64,000 bases of DNA from an uncultured Lachnospiraceae bacterium (GCA_910585625.1 CAJUFQ010000008.1:36491-100490), one strand, 5' to 3'; positions 16,605-26,106 are shown, counted from the first letter of the stretch. Program-made: numbers and translations. The notes: generated by a model not told the origin, from the letters alone.

Positions 16605-19600
16605 CTATTTTACTGTAACCGTAAGTTTCGCTTTCTTGCCGTTAAAGGTCTTGACTGTGATAACAGACTTGCCTTTCTTCAAAGCCTTTACCTTCCCTGC
16701 CGGAGATACGGATGCAACTTTTTTCTTTGCTGAAACATAAGTAATCTTGTTGCTCGCCGTATTCTTAGGAAGCTTCACGTTTATCTGGAAGCTCTTTCCT
16801 TTCTTTAACGTCTTCACGGTTGCATTCAGGGTGATTTTCTTAGGTGCAGCTTTCACTTGTACGGTACATTTGGCCGTCTTGCCGTCAGCCGTTGCCGTGA
16901 TGGTTGCCTGTCCTTTCTTCAATGCTTTTACTTTGCCTGATTTCGATACATAGACCGTCTTCGGCTTATCAGATTTCCAGGAAACAGAAGCATTCGCAGC
17001 GTTCTTCGGGCTCACGCTTGCTTTAAGGGCAAATTCCTCCTTGAGACCCAGCACAAGCTTCTTCTTGTTCAGGGTCACTTTGTCCACCCTTGTGACTTTT
17101 TCCACCGTTACCTTACAGGAAACCTGGTATCCATTGGAGGCTGTGGCTGTAATATTTGCCGTTCCTGCTGCCTTGGCCTTGACGATTCCTGTCTGGCTTA
17201 CCTCTGCAACACTTGGTTTGTCAGAACTCCAGGAAATGCTCTTATCTGACGCGCTGTCCGGCACAGTTGCTTTGAGCGTGCTGTTCTCCCCCGGCTTAAG
17301 GCTCAGTGACGTCTTGTTCAGCTCCATCTTCCATAAATAGACTGCCGGCACGCCTTCTAATGTCGGCGCTATCACCATTTCCCCATTCTTGTCAAAAAGG
17401 ATTTCGTCGATACAAGTCTCTCTGTGTACGCCAAACGCATCCGTAAAGATGTTCAGCGGCGTGTAGAATCTGTGGTACGCCATGAAATAACGCTGCTTTC
17501 CGTCAGCATCCTGCACATGCAGCACTGACTGGTGGCCGGAACCAAGGATTCCCTGGCTTTCGTCTTTATACAGCAGATTCTTCTTTTTCAATGTTACATT
17601 AATCTTGCCATCATCCTGAATCAGCTTATCGCTGACGCCATAGTTTACATGGTAATTCGGGCTGTTGGCATCATCACAGGTCCAAGTCCAGTGGTATTTC
17701 CCATCCACATTCGTCACGATGACAGATTCACGGAAATCCGTAAGGCCATCGATCTGCTTTAAAGTGCCTTCCTTGACGCTCACCATATCCTCATTAAGCT
17801 CTGCCATTGCCGCATGGCCATTGCCGAAAAGGATATAGGACTTGCCATCTGTGTCGGTAAAGATAGATGGGTCGATTGCCTGCCCCATGGACACGCCGGC
17901 TGCCTTGCACATATCCGTTGTCATCAGCGGCTCTCCCAAATCCACATAAGGACCCGCCGGTTTTTCTGCAACGGCAACGCCGATAGCGGACGCGCCGTCC
18001 TCCTTCTTACCGCAGTAATAGAAATAATACTTGCCATTTTTCGCCTCAATGGTGGGCGCCCAGGCGCTTCCTTTCACCGCCCAGGGAGAGGCTGCAATCT
18101 GTACGCCTTTCTCATTAACGCCAGGCTTTGCATTTGCCAGTTCCATGATGATGCCCTCATCTTCCCAGCTTACCATGTCCGGTGAAGAGAACGCATGGAA
18201 CAATGTCCCGCTCCATCCCGGATAGCCGTCCGTCGTGGGAAAAATCCAGAACCTTCCGTCAAAATAATCAATATCCGGATCCGCATACTGCCCTGGCAGC
18301 ACCGGGTTGCCTGCTATCAGCGGTTTCTTAATGGTATACGTCTCTTCCCTGCTGCCCAATGTCAAGCAAAGCTGTGCATCTTTACTAAGATCCAACGTCC
18401 CCGCAAACGGCTTGCCATCTACTGTCACCTGCACATCTTTACTCATCAGCTTCCAGGTAACAGGCACTGCTTTTAAGTCTGTCCCGCGTTTCACATAGGA
18501 GATGATTTCTTTGTTTGAACGGTCAAGCTTCGAGAAAACTGCCGTATGGTCGTCTGTTCCCCTAAGGTCGAGCGGATTGTCTGGTAGTTTTCCTATCGAA
18601 ACCCGCTTAAGAAGCGGGACAAATTCAGATGCTTCTGTGAGGATTTCCTCCTCGGTGAGGGCACGGTTATAAACCTTTACATTGTCAAAACTGCCCTTAA
18701 AATACCCATCTGCGCCAAAGAAAGACTTGCCAAGATAGGATAGTAAATCCGTTCCCAAATCGCTCGTGGCAATCCCGGTATTCGTATTTTCATCTTCCAA
18801 AGAACCATCCAGGTAGAGTTTCATCTTGGCACCGTCTATGACAAGCACCACTCTCTGCCATTCGCCAAGAGAAGCTCCGGCGCCCGCCACTTTTTTCTCT
18901 TTCGTATAGCCTTCGGTAGTGATTGCATTGCTCACGGTACTGCCTTTAATCCTCAGGAAACTATATATGCTATCGCTTTTGCCATACGCAAATGTAAAGA
19001 AATTCCCATTGGCGTCATCCGCTTTCACATCCATGGAGATTGACATTTTATCTTTCTTGTCAAAAAATCCCTGCGGAATCTCTGCATAGGCGCCATCGGA
19101 TCCATCCAGATACAGCACATTGCTCTGGCGTCCCTCGTCATAGACTACCTCGGCTTTCCCATGCAGCCGGCCCGTATAGCGGAAGGAATCCCCTTTTCCA
19201 GAATCCTGGATAATCTTCTTGCCGGCGTCTGCCTCAAAGTCATAAGCCAGCACAGGCTCCTGCTCTTCTTTGGTTTCCCTGGCTTTAAATGCCTCCAGAA
19301 TCCGTGCCTGCTCCGATGCAGACAGGCGCATTACCGTGCCGTGACGGAATTTTCCATCCGGGAATTGCGCTGTCTCAGCAGTAAACGCCCCGCCAGCCAG
19401 GTTATCCGTCACAAACGCTTTGTAACCGCTGTTGTCACCCATCGCGCACCACTTCCCATCCGGGAGTTTATAGACGGTGAACCCTTCCCGGGCGTCAAAT
19501 CCTGCCGCTTCACTTCCGCTCCTCGTCACCAGGCGTTTCCAGGAACCGTTCGGTTTACTCTGCGCTTCATCCGTCCGCACGTCGAAGACATCCTCTGTGT

Positions 19601-21392
19601 CCAGTGTGTCGCTGACGTCTATGACCGTATTCCAGTCAGATGTAGAGAAACGGTAAAATTTCCCATCATCGCCTTTTACAATCGTAGTATCGATAATGTT
19701 GACCTCTTTGCCCGCTGCGGCATCCTCACTGAGCCATACATGCGGCTCTGAAAAGGTGTTGAAATCCCTCGTGCGGCATACATAGACACGCAGGGCGTCA
19801 TCTTCTGTGCCTCTCTGGGAATAATCCCGTGCAGACCAGTAAACCACATAGTCGCCTGCCGTTTCATCATAAATCGCTTCCGGCGCCCAGACACAGCCAG
19901 CTGTCTCAAGCCCCGCGAAAACCAGGCGCGGTTCGCTCCAATTTACCAAATCTTTCGATTCCCAAACGATCAGGTTCTTGCTGGCGCTGTGCTGGTTCCA
20001 GCCGCTGCCTCCTGCACCGCCGCCTTCGGCATGGAGATCCGTACCAAGGATCCAATAGCGATCCCCTTCTGCGGAACGGATGATATGCGGATCGCGGACG
20101 CCTAAATCGCTTCCTTCTGCATCATTCGCAAGGATTGGGAAGGCCTTTCCATCAATCTTATTGAGGTTATTCCATGTCAGGCCGTCCTCGCTGAACCCAA
20201 AGAAAATTTTCTCATAGCCGCCATGCGTCCCAAAATTAGTCCACAGATACCCTTTGCTGTAATCAGTATCTGGATTGGCCTCTTCCGGCTGTACGGTAAC
20301 TTCAAATTCCTTCGTCTTTTTCTCACCCGTATAGGCCGAGGTAAGCTCTGCCGTCAGCGTAACTTTCACTGCTGCCTGGCCTGCCTCCGGACGTGTGACA
20401 ACGCCGCCGTCATAAAGGCCGCCTTCCGCAGAGTCAGTCACCACTGCCGGGTTACTTGACGTCCACTCTATTGTCGATTTGTATCTCCCTGTCCTGACCA
20501 GCGCAAGATTCCCCCGCACGTCATCGCTGTTTAAGATTTCAAGCGCATCATAATCTTTCTGTAAGGCCTGCTTTTTAGCCTCTTCCTCCTGCTGCTTCTT
20601 ATCTTCTTCCTCTGCCTTGGCAATCGCATCCAGCATTGCCTCAAACTCCTGGTACTGTGTTTTAATCTCTTCCTCGGATAGGATGCCGTCATAAACCCGG
20701 TAATTATCTATGGATCCCTTGAAATACTCGCCGTTATCCCAATTTCCTTTGCCGACCTGCAGCACGCCCCCAGCGCTGCCTACAATATCGCTGAGCTTAT
20801 AATCGCTTGCAGATTCCCCGGCCAGAACCCCATTGACATACAGCTTCGTCGCGTTCTCAGAGACCACCATGTCCACATGCATCCAGTCGCTGCCTGCCGT
20901 GGCCTCAATGTTGTTTCCCGGCCTTCCATTCGAGTTGTTGTAACGTTCGAGCAGTAAATTGGCGGACGTGTGCAGGATTCCCAAGTAATGTTCCTGCTGA
21001 TATGTCTGTCCGTCTGCGTTCGGCGCTGCAAAAAAAGTCCAGCTCTTCTCCCCCTTTTCCGGCTTGGCGTCATACGAAACGGTAATGTTCTCCTTCCCTT
21101 TCAGTATGCTGCCGCCGTCCTTTGATGTGATATTGATAAAACTATCTGCGCCGTTGAGGTACAGCGCGCTGTCTTCGCCGTATTTCACCTTCGTCTGGCA
21201 CTGTCCTTTCGCAGCCGCCTGTGCGTTTCCTCCGGCGTACACGCCGCCTTCTGCTTCCGCATCAAACGTAAACTCCGCAAGCTTCGCCGGCGCCTCTGCC
21301 TTCACCGTCAATGGTGCGAACGGCAACGCTGATACAGCTACCGCCCCGGCAAGCAGCCAGGCAGAACCTCTTCGCCTCCATTTTTTCACCAT
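16605..21392 (-). CDS. Secreted multidomain protein with two GH43 catalytic domains
   Basis: A 1,595-residue protein. Signal peptide 1-33; LamG-like domain about 36-245; charged helical linker; shortened Ig-like domain about 285-370; GH43 domain 1 about 375-710 (candidate residues in GVRDPHII and REGFTVYK); second LamG-like domain about 715-925; GH43 domain 2 about 1005-1330, with the triad as YADPDID, AIDPSIF and FRESVIV; then three Big_2-type Ig repeats about 1350-1595, very Lys-rich. GH43 enzymes are arabinanases, arabinofuranosidases or xylosidases. With GH51 and GH53 in the window, arabinan or arabinogalactan is the likely substrate. The basic Ig repeats may bind the cell wall. Exact specificity cannot be assigned. 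Confidence 0.88.
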   Translation of the reverse strand: MVKKWRRRGSAWLLAGAVAVSALPFAPLTVKAEAPAKLAEFTFDAEAEGGVYAGGNAQAAAKGQCQTKVKYGEDSALYLNGADSFINITSKDGGSILKGKENITVSYDAKPEKGEKSWTFFAAPNADGQTYQQEHYLGILHTSANLLLERYNNSNGRPGNNIEATAGSDWMHVDMVVSENATKLYVNGVLAGESASDYKLSDIVGSAGGVLQVGKGNWDNGEYFKGSIDNYRVYDGILSEEEIKTQYQEFEAMLDAIAKAEEEDKKQQEEEAKKQALQKDYDALEILNSDDVRGNLALVRTGRYKSTIEWTSSNPAVVTDSAEGGLYDGGVVTRPEAGQAAVKVTLTAELTSAYTGEKKTKEFEVTVQPEEANPDTDYSKGYLWTNFGTHGGYEKIFFGFSEDGLTWNNLNKIDGKAFPILANDAEGSDLGVRDPHIIRSAEGDRYWILGTDLHAEGGGAGGSGWNQHSASKNLIVWESKDLVNWSEPRLVFAGLETAGCVWAPEAIYDETAGDYVVYWSARDYSQRGTEDDALRVYVCRTRDFNTFSEPHVWLSEDAAAGKEVNIIDTTIVKGDDGKFYRFSTSDWNTVIDVSDTLDTEDVFDVRTDEAQSKPNGSWKRLVTRSGSEAAGFDAREGFTVYKLPDGKWCAMGDNSGYKAFVTDNLAGGAFTAETAQFPDGKFRHGTVMRLSASEQARILEAFKARETKEEQEPVLAYDFEADAGKKIIQDSGKGDSFRYTGRLHGKAEVVYDEGRQSNVLYLDGSDGAYAEIPQGFFDKKDKMSISMDVKADDANGNFFTFAYGKSDSIYSFLRIKGSTVSNAITTEGYTKEKKVAGAGASLGEWQRVVLVIDGAKMKLYLDGSLEDENTNTGIATSDLGTDLLSYLGKSFFGADGYFKGSFDNVKVYNRALTEEEILTEASEFVPLLKRVSIGKLPDNPLDLRGTDDHTAVFSKLDRSNKEIISYVKRGTDLKAVPVTWKLMSKDVQVTVDGKPFAGTLDLSKDAQLCLTLGSREETYTIKKPLIAGNPVLPGQYADPDIDYFDGRFWIFPTTDGYPGWSGTLFHAFSSPDMVSWEDEGIIMELANAKPGVNEKGVQIAASPWAVKGSAWAPTIEAKNGKYYFYYCGKKEDGASAIGVAVAEKPAGPYVDLGEPLMTTDMCKAAGVSMGQAIDPSIFTDTDGKSYILFGNGHAAMAELNEDMVSVKEGTLKQIDGLTDFRESVIVTNVDGKYHWTWTCDDANSPNYHVNYGVSDKLIQDDGKINVTLKKKNLLYKDESQGILGSGHQSVLHVQDADGKQRYFMAYHRFYTPLNIFTDAFGVHRETCIDEILFDKNGEMVIAPTLEGVPAVYLWKMELNKTSLSLKPGENSTLKATVPDSASDKSISWSSDKPSVAEVSQTGIVKAKAAGTANITATASNGYQVSCKVTVEKVTRVDKVTLNKKKLVLGLKEEFALKASVSPKNAANASVSWKSDKPKTVYVSKSGKVKALKKGQATITATADGKTAKCTVQVKAAPKKITLNATVKTLKKGKSFQINVKLPKNTASNKITYVSAKKKVASVSPAGKVKALKKGKSVITVKTFNGKKAKLTVTVK

Positions 21393-21486
21393 AAATCACC
21401 CTCCTTCTTAATAAGGAATATATGCAAAGCGCCTGCTTCCCCCTTCCCAGTTGCAGCCAATATTGAGCATATATCCCGATTTTTTC

Positions 21487-21542
21487 ACAGCAACTTGCCG
21501 CTGTTTAGTATAAAATTAACATGTAGGCCAAATCTTTGTCAA
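21487..21542 (-). promoter_or_regulatory. Promoter region of the double GH43 gene with palindromic site
   Basis: On the minus strand a consensus -35 TTGACA lies at 21542-21537, with only a weak -10 (TTAATT) 17 bases on. Just downstream is ACAGC(N8)GCTGT (21487-21504), an operator-like palindrome. The -35 and palindrome are seen; regulation is inference. Confidence 0.35.
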
Positions 21543-21586
21543 GCCCGAGTACGTAAAAAATTTCCCCGCAACGCCTTCCTTCCTGC

Positions 21587-22155
21587 TTATAAGTCCAATT
21601 CCGCAAAATCAACCCACAAATCTTCGTAAATGCCCGCCTTAATCTTATCCTGGAACGTATAGTGATTCAGCTCGAATTTCTCCTCCTCCAGCAAATATAC
21701 AATAATCTGTTCCCTCCCTGGATTGACAATCCAGTACTCGCGCACTCCGGCGTCAGCATATAAATCCAATTTCTTGATATAATCATGCCCAGAGTTACTC
21801 GGAGAGACAATCTCAATGATCCAGTCTGGAGCCCCGCTGCATCCACGGTCTGTAAGTTTGTCCCAATCGCAGATAACGCTGATGTCCGGCTCAACAATGG
21901 TTTTCCGTCCCTCTTTCAGCTTCACTGCAAAAGGGGCTGGATAGACGCGGCAGGGACCGCCCTTTGCTTTGCTATAATTTCGGATTGTTGCCGCCAGTTC
22001 CATCAGTATCGCCTGATGAATCCTCGACGGCGCCGCCTGGTTATAAATCAGATTCCCATCAATCAGTTCCGCACGCCCTCCGGCAGATTATAATAATCTT
22101 CCTCTTCATAAAAACCCTCTTCTATTTCTTCTTCCCATTCTTGTGCTAATGACAT
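21587..22155 (-). pseudogene. Uma2 family (DUF820) putative nuclease, frameshifted
   Basis: Reading from ATG 22155 (after AAAGGAGGACAAGCC) gives MSLAQEWEEEIEEGFYEEED then YYNLPEGVRN and a stop. One frame over, ELIDGNLIYNQAAPSRIHQ continues into an intact C-terminal part (MELAATIRNYSKAKG onward, with EPDISVICDWDK and DWIIEIVSPSNSGHDYIKKL). In relatives the sequence reads LPEGVRAELIDG, so one or four bases appear lost near 22070. The fold is of the PD-(D/E)xK type and most Uma2 proteins have no proven function. The remaining 138-residue frame may still be translated, but it lacks the normal N-terminus. Confidence 0.8.
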
Positions 22156-22436
22156 GGCTTGTCCTCCTTTCCTATTTCTACATTTTTACTCTTAATCAGC
22201 GTCTCTTTCTCTTTGCGGCTCAGCTGCTTAATCTGCACCTCCCGGCGCATCGCTTCCTGCTTTGTCTCGTGTTCTTCTAAATACACCAGTTCTACCGGCC
22301 TACGCACCCTTGTATATTTGCCGCCTCTCCCTTCATTATGAGCGCAGAGACGTTTCTCCATGTTGTTCGTCCAGCCCGTATACAGCGTGCCGTCGCTGCA
22401 TCGGAGCATGTAAGTGACATTGCGGTTCTCATCCAT
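22146..22436 (-). CDS. GIY-YIG nuclease family protein
   Basis: A 96-residue single-domain protein. The GIY-YIG motif appears as TYMLRCSDGTLYTGWTNN, followed by AHNEGRGGKYTRVRRPVEL and EAMRREVQIKQLSRKEK, with the expected Arg and Glu. This is the YhbQ/UvrC-like small family. Members are thought to act on DNA, but their role is poorly known. ATG 22436 follows GAGGGATAAAAC. Its end overlaps the start of the broken Uma2 gene by ten bases. Confidence 0.9.
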   Translation of the reverse strand: MDENRNVTYMLRCSDGTLYTGWTNNMEKRLCAHNEGRGGKYTRVRRPVELVYLEEHETKQEAMRREVQIKQLSRKEKETLIKSKNVEIGKEDKPCH

Positions 22437-22772
22437 GTTTTATCCCTCATCTTGTTCAATCTCCGGCATCCATCTATGTAGAGAGACTGCAAGCAGCCTC
22501 TTATATGCAAAGCAGCACCGGATTGCTGGTATTTTAACGGCCCAGGCAATGTTGCCCACAGCAGCGTCCTGCCGGCGGGAGGAAAAGCTCCGACGTCATG
22601 TATGAATTATGTGCTGCGGATTTTTTATGCACTTACCAATATAGTATGAAAAATATCTCTTCCTGTGCCTGGTCTGCTGCCCTTATCTTTTTTCCATTCT
22701 ATCATACCCCTTACCCAAAAGTAAATGAGCGGACAGCATTCTGCCATCCGCCCGCATAGATTTCATTCCATT
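22437..22772. other. Gene-free stretch between the GIY-YIG gene and spoIIQ
   Basis: I see no gene here. It holds the spoIIQ terminator hairpin at its right end and, on the minus strand near 22700, a TATGATAGAAT stretch that may be the GIY-YIG promoter. Confidence 0.5.
22729..22751 (-). terminator. Probable terminator after spoIIQ
   Basis: On the minus strand GCGGATGGCA pairs with TGCTGTCCGC around three bases (22751-22729); the following T-run is interrupted (TCATTTACTTTT). Confidence 0.6.
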
Positions 22773-23600
22773 TTATTGCAGATATCCCATAGGGTCTACC
22801 GGCACCCCATCCTTCTGCAGCTCAAAAAAGAGGTTGGAGCCTTCGACGGAATAATACTTCGTAGGCTCATTGACATACCCAAGGACTTCCCCGCTTTCCA
22901 CATAATCGCCGGTACTTTTGGGAATTTCCTTAAGCTGCCCATATGTTGCGCTGTAGCCGTCTCCCATATCTACGGTGACCGTGGCCCCTGTCTCTGACAT
23001 CGTCTCAACACTGGTCACTTTACCAGACGCCACTGCCTTTACCGGGGTGTTGACTTCGGCCTTGATAATTACTGCCGGATTATACTTGTACTGATCCAAA
23101 GTTGCAAAATATACAGTCTGATCCATACTGTAGTTGAGGATCACATTTCCCTGCAGCGGCCAGCCCAGATCTGTCTCTGCGTCAAAATGGAGAGCTGGCT
23201 CTATAGGAGCCTGCACTTCGGCAACAACCTCCGGCTCATCCATAAAATTATCATTTTCCGGGGAGATAATGCCGGATACTGCTTCTGTTTCCTGCTGTTC
23301 TTTTTCCTCTTTTTCCTTCTCCTTTGCTTTCTGTTCCGCCTTTGCCTGCTGCCGCTTTTCAGCCGCCTCTTTCCGGGCCTGTTCTTCTTTTTCCTGCGCT
23401 TTCGCCTGTTCCCTGGCTTCATCCTCGGCTTTCGCCTGCTGAATCTGGGTTTCCTGCTCTTTTGCCAGCTTCTCTTCCTGTTTCTTCTCCTGCTGGGTAT
23501 AATAAATCCCGGTCATGCCAAACGCCGCCACTACCATGAACACTGCGGCTATCAGATAGGATTTCTTGTTAAAAAATGCTGATACTCTTCTGTTTCTCAT
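22773..23600 (-). CDS. spoIIQ: SpoIIQ-like forespore protein with degenerate M23 (LytM) domain
   Basis: A 275-residue protein: membrane helix about 17-35, a long charged coiled segment rich in Ala, Glu, Lys and Gln (36-115), then a LytM fold (about 145-275). The M23 metal ligands are missing. The HxH motif reads NLFFELQKDG, the YAHL position reads YGQL, and the first His/Asp motif is YNPAVIIKAE. It is therefore probably not a peptidase. In spore formers SpoIIQ in the forespore membrane docks with SpoIIIAH around the forespore. The gene next to spoIID supports the name. ATG 23600 follows AAGGTGACAGG. Confidence 0.8.
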   Translation of the reverse strand: MRNRRVSAFFNKKSYLIAAVFMVVAAFGMTGIYYTQQEKKQEEKLAKEQETQIQQAKAEDEAREQAKAQEKEEQARKEAAEKRQQAKAEQKAKEKEKEEKEQQETEAVSGIISPENDNFMDEPEVVAEVQAPIEPALHFDAETDLGWPLQGNVILNYSMDQTVYFATLDQYKYNPAVIIKAEVNTPVKAVASGKVTSVETMSETGATVTVDMGDGYSATYGQLKEIPKSTGDYVESGEVLGYVNEPTKYYSVEGSNLFFELQKDGVPVDPMGYLQ

Positions 23601-23687
23601 CCTGTCACCTTCCATTTCTGTTTGTTTTTCCTTTTTAGTTTTTCCGAAAAAACAAGGTTTATACAAGATGGTTCAGAATTATTCACT

Positions 23688-24614
23688 TTATTTGCGCATG
23701 ACCGCTATGTCTTTATAATAATAATTTAAAATTTCTTTATAACCGCTGCCAGCTTCCGCCATCTTATTGGCCCCATACTGGCTCAGCCCCAGCCCATGTC
23801 CCATGCCTTTGGTGACGATGCGCGCCTTCCCTTCCACTTCCTTGACAGCAAAACATGCCGAATTGAGTCCCAGGCACTCGCGGAATTCCTCGCCTGCCAT
23901 GGGCTGTCCTCCCACCGTGACCTCCAAGGCGTAATCGCTTGAATCTCGCTTGCTGACCGCAATCCCTTCTACAACCCCTTCTTCTGTCAGTCCGGCCTCC
24001 GGGCATACCTGGTTCAGCTTATCTGCCAAATCCTTTTTTTCCATAAAAATAACATTCAGGAAATCCTGCGATGGAATATCCACACTGCTGTCCACACTGC
24101 AGAGATACGGCAGCTCGATTCCCAACGCTTCCTGCCCGTCTCTTGTCTTCCCTGCGCTGATAGCATGAAAAGCCGGCTGTATCGGCTTTTCCTCCCATAT
24201 GAGGATTTCTCCCTCGGTAGCGGCAAGAGCCTCCTGCAGCGCGACGTAATTCTGCTCAAACCCATCCTGCCCCCACAGAGACAGCATTTCCTCCCTTGAC
24301 ATAGACTCCGGCGGCTCCTCCCCCTGCTCCAGCGCACGCGCCAAAGACGTGCGGGCAATTACAGCCTGGGCTTTTATCGCTTCCGGCTGGCTGTCCAGAG
24401 AAATCTGTTCCGCCACAATCCCGGCAAGGTACTCTTCCTCATCCATATCCTGGCCGTCCGCCATCTCCTGGGGCCAAAATGTCTTTTCCTCCACGGTTCC
24501 AGACTCTCCTGCCCCGGCGCTTGTCTCACTCCCCTGAAACAACAGGGTGACTATGTAAGGCACTGCCAACACCAATATACAGACTGCCAAAAAAGTCTTT
24601 AATTTCTCTTTCAG
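23688..24614 (-). CDS. spoIID: Stage II sporulation protein D (SpoIID)
   Basis: A 308-residue membrane-anchored lytic transglycosylase of the SpoIID/LytB family. An N-terminal helix (FLAVCILVLAVPYIVTLLF) is followed by DMDEEEYLAGIVAEQI, EAIKAQAVIARTSLA, the GKTRDGQEALG segment and GMGHGLGLSQYGANKMAEAG near the end. It thins peptidoglycan during engulfment. The start is placed at a CTG (24614), seven bases after GAGGGGG. In-frame ATG and TTG codons upstream lie above or within a sigma-E-like promoter (24648-24675), so a transcript from it could not use them. A CTG start is rare and unproven; the frame extends in phase to 24725. Confidence 0.85.
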   Translation of the reverse strand: MKEKLKTFLAVCILVLAVPYIVTLLFQGSETSAGAGESGTVEEKTFWPQEMADGQDMDEEEYLAGIVAEQISLDSQPEAIKAQAVIARTSLARALEQGEEPPESMSREEMLSLWGQDGFEQNYVALQEALAATEGEILIWEEKPIQPAFHAISAGKTRDGQEALGIELPYLCSVDSSVDIPSQDFLNVIFMEKKDLADKLNQVCPEAGLTEEGVVEGIAVSKRDSSDYALEVTVGGQPMAGEEFRECLGLNSACFAVKEVEGKARIVTKGMGHGLGLSQYGANKMAEAGSGYKEILNYYYKDIAVMRK

Positions 24615-24647
24615 AAAAACACCCCCTCTATTGACGCCAATGGCTAT

Positions 24648-24675
24648 ATAGCATGTTCTGAATAATAAGATATTC
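24648..24675 (-). promoter_or_regulatory. Sigma-E-like promoter of spoIID
   Basis: On the minus strand GAATATC (24675-24669), 13 bases, then CATGCTAT (24655-24648). It resembles the mother-cell sigma-E consensus (ATATT and CATACAnT type elements). It lies about 35 bases before the proposed CTG start. Confidence 0.45.
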
Positions 24676-24704
24676 AAAAACCAGAACATATATGCGTTTT
24701 TCTC

Positions 24705-24753
24705 TTGCATTTTTGAAAATTCCATGATATGATGTTTTTAGAACATTTGTTCT
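24705..24753 (+). promoter_or_regulatory. Promoter with LexA (SOS) box for the radical SAM/DUF4130 genes
   Basis: TTGCAT (24705-24710), a 17-base spacer and TATGAT (24728-24733) form a good sigma-A promoter. GAACATTTGTTC at 24741-24752, extended to AGAAC(N4)GTTCT, is a perfect match to the Gram-positive LexA consensus GAAC-N4-GTTC and sits at the expected transcription start. LexA bound here should block transcription until DNA damage. Confidence 0.8.
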
Positions 24754-24781
24754 TGAGTATTTGGGCAAAGGTTGGGATAAT

Positions 24782-26095
24782 ATGAACGCCATTCAGACAA
24801 ACATGGATATATTCGAAAAACTTCAGATTTTATCAGATGCGGCAAAATACGACGTCGCCTGCACATCCAGCGGCGTAGACCGTAAGGGAAATGGCAGAGG
24901 CATAGGCAATTCTATCGCTCCCGGCGTATGCCACACCTTTTCCGCAGACGGAAGGTGCATCTCCCTGCTGAAAATCCTTTTTACCAACGAATGCATTTTC
25001 AACTGCGCCTACTGCCTGAACAACCGTGATTCTGACGTCAGGCGCGCCTCCTTCACTCCGGAAGAAATCTGTACGATCACGCTGGAATTTTACCGCCGCA
25101 ACTATATAGAAGGCCTGTTCTTAAGCTCCGGCATCATGGGCAGTCCTGATTATACCATGGATCTGATATACCAGACCCTGTTTAAGCTGCGGACAGAACA
25201 TCACTTTAATGGCTACATCCATGTCAAGTCCATCCCCGGAGCGGATCCGGAGTTGGTGGAGCGAACCGGCTTCCTGGCTGACCGCATGAGCATCAACCTA
25301 GAGCTTCCCACAGCCGACAGCCTGCAGAAGCTAGCCCCATGCAAGTCCCGCAGCACAATTTTAAAGCCTATGCGGCAGATTCAGAATCGGATTACGGATA
25401 ATAAGCAGGAAGTCGCCATCTACCGCAAGGCCCCTCGCTTCGTCCCTGCCGGACAGTCCACTCAGATGATTATCGGGGCGACCCCTGAGAATGATTTTCA
25501 GGTCATGAGCGTGGCGGAAGGCCTTTACCAGAAGTTTGGGCTGAAAAGGGTATTTTATTCCGCTTTTGTAAATGTCAACGGCAACTCTATGCTCCCTGCC
25601 CTCCCAGGCGGCCCGCCTTTATTGCGGGAACACCGTCTTTACCAGGCAGACTGGCTGCTGCGCTATTATCATTTCCAGGTGTCAGAACTTCTTTCGGAAG
25701 ACCGCCCGGACTTCAATATCTTCCTCGACCCCAAATGCGACTGGGCGCTGCGCCATCTGGAGTTCTTTCCTGTGGAGATTAACCGCGCCAGCTACCAGGC
25801 ATTGCTGCGCGTCCCAGGCATCGGATACAAATCGGCAGAGCGCATTGTCAAAGCCCGCAAGAAGAACACGTTAACATTTGACGACTTAAAAAAAATCGGC
25901 GTCGTCCTCAAACGCGCCCTCTATTTTGTCACCTGCTCCGGCAAAATGATGTATAACACCAAGCTGGATGAAGACTATATCTGCGAGAACCTGATGCGCG
26001 ACAAGACCCAGATTCCCAAAGATATCCGCAATGGAGGATACCAGCAGATCAGTTTCTTCGATAAGGAACTGCAAGCAGATTTTCATTTGGCCTGA
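24782..26095 (+). CDS. Putative DNA modification/repair radical SAM protein
   Basis: A 437-residue radical SAM enzyme. The 4Fe-4S motif is ECIFNCAYCLN (CxxxCxxC, about residues 75-85). A helix-hairpin-helix near the C-terminus (ALLRVPGIGYKSAERIVKAR, about 340-360) indicates DNA contact. Family members are found with a DUF4130 partner, sometimes fused to uracil-DNA glycosylase; the reaction is unknown. ATG 24782 is used although its ribosome site (AAAGG) is ten bases away. A perfect LexA box at the promoter supports a DNA-damage role. The partner gene follows after 11 bases. Confidence 0.9.
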   Translation: MNAIQTNMDIFEKLQILSDAAKYDVACTSSGVDRKGNGRGIGNSIAPGVCHTFSADGRCISLLKILFTNECIFNCAYCLNNRDSDVRRASFTPEEICTITLEFYRRNYIEGLFLSSGIMGSPDYTMDLIYQTLFKLRTEHHFNGYIHVKSIPGADPELVERTGFLADRMSINLELPTADSLQKLAPCKSRSTILKPMRQIQNRITDNKQEVAIYRKAPRFVPAGQSTQMIIGATPENDFQVMSVAEGLYQKFGLKRVFYSAFVNVNGNSMLPALPGGPPLLREHRLYQADWLLRYYHFQVSELLSEDRPDFNIFLDPKCDWALRHLEFFPVEINRASYQALLRVPGIGYKSAERIVKARKKNTLTFDDLKKIGVVLKRALYFVTCSGKMMYNTKLDEDYICENLMRDKTQIPKDIRNGGYQQISFFDKELQADFHLA

Positions 26096-26106
26096 GGGGG
26101 ATACTA

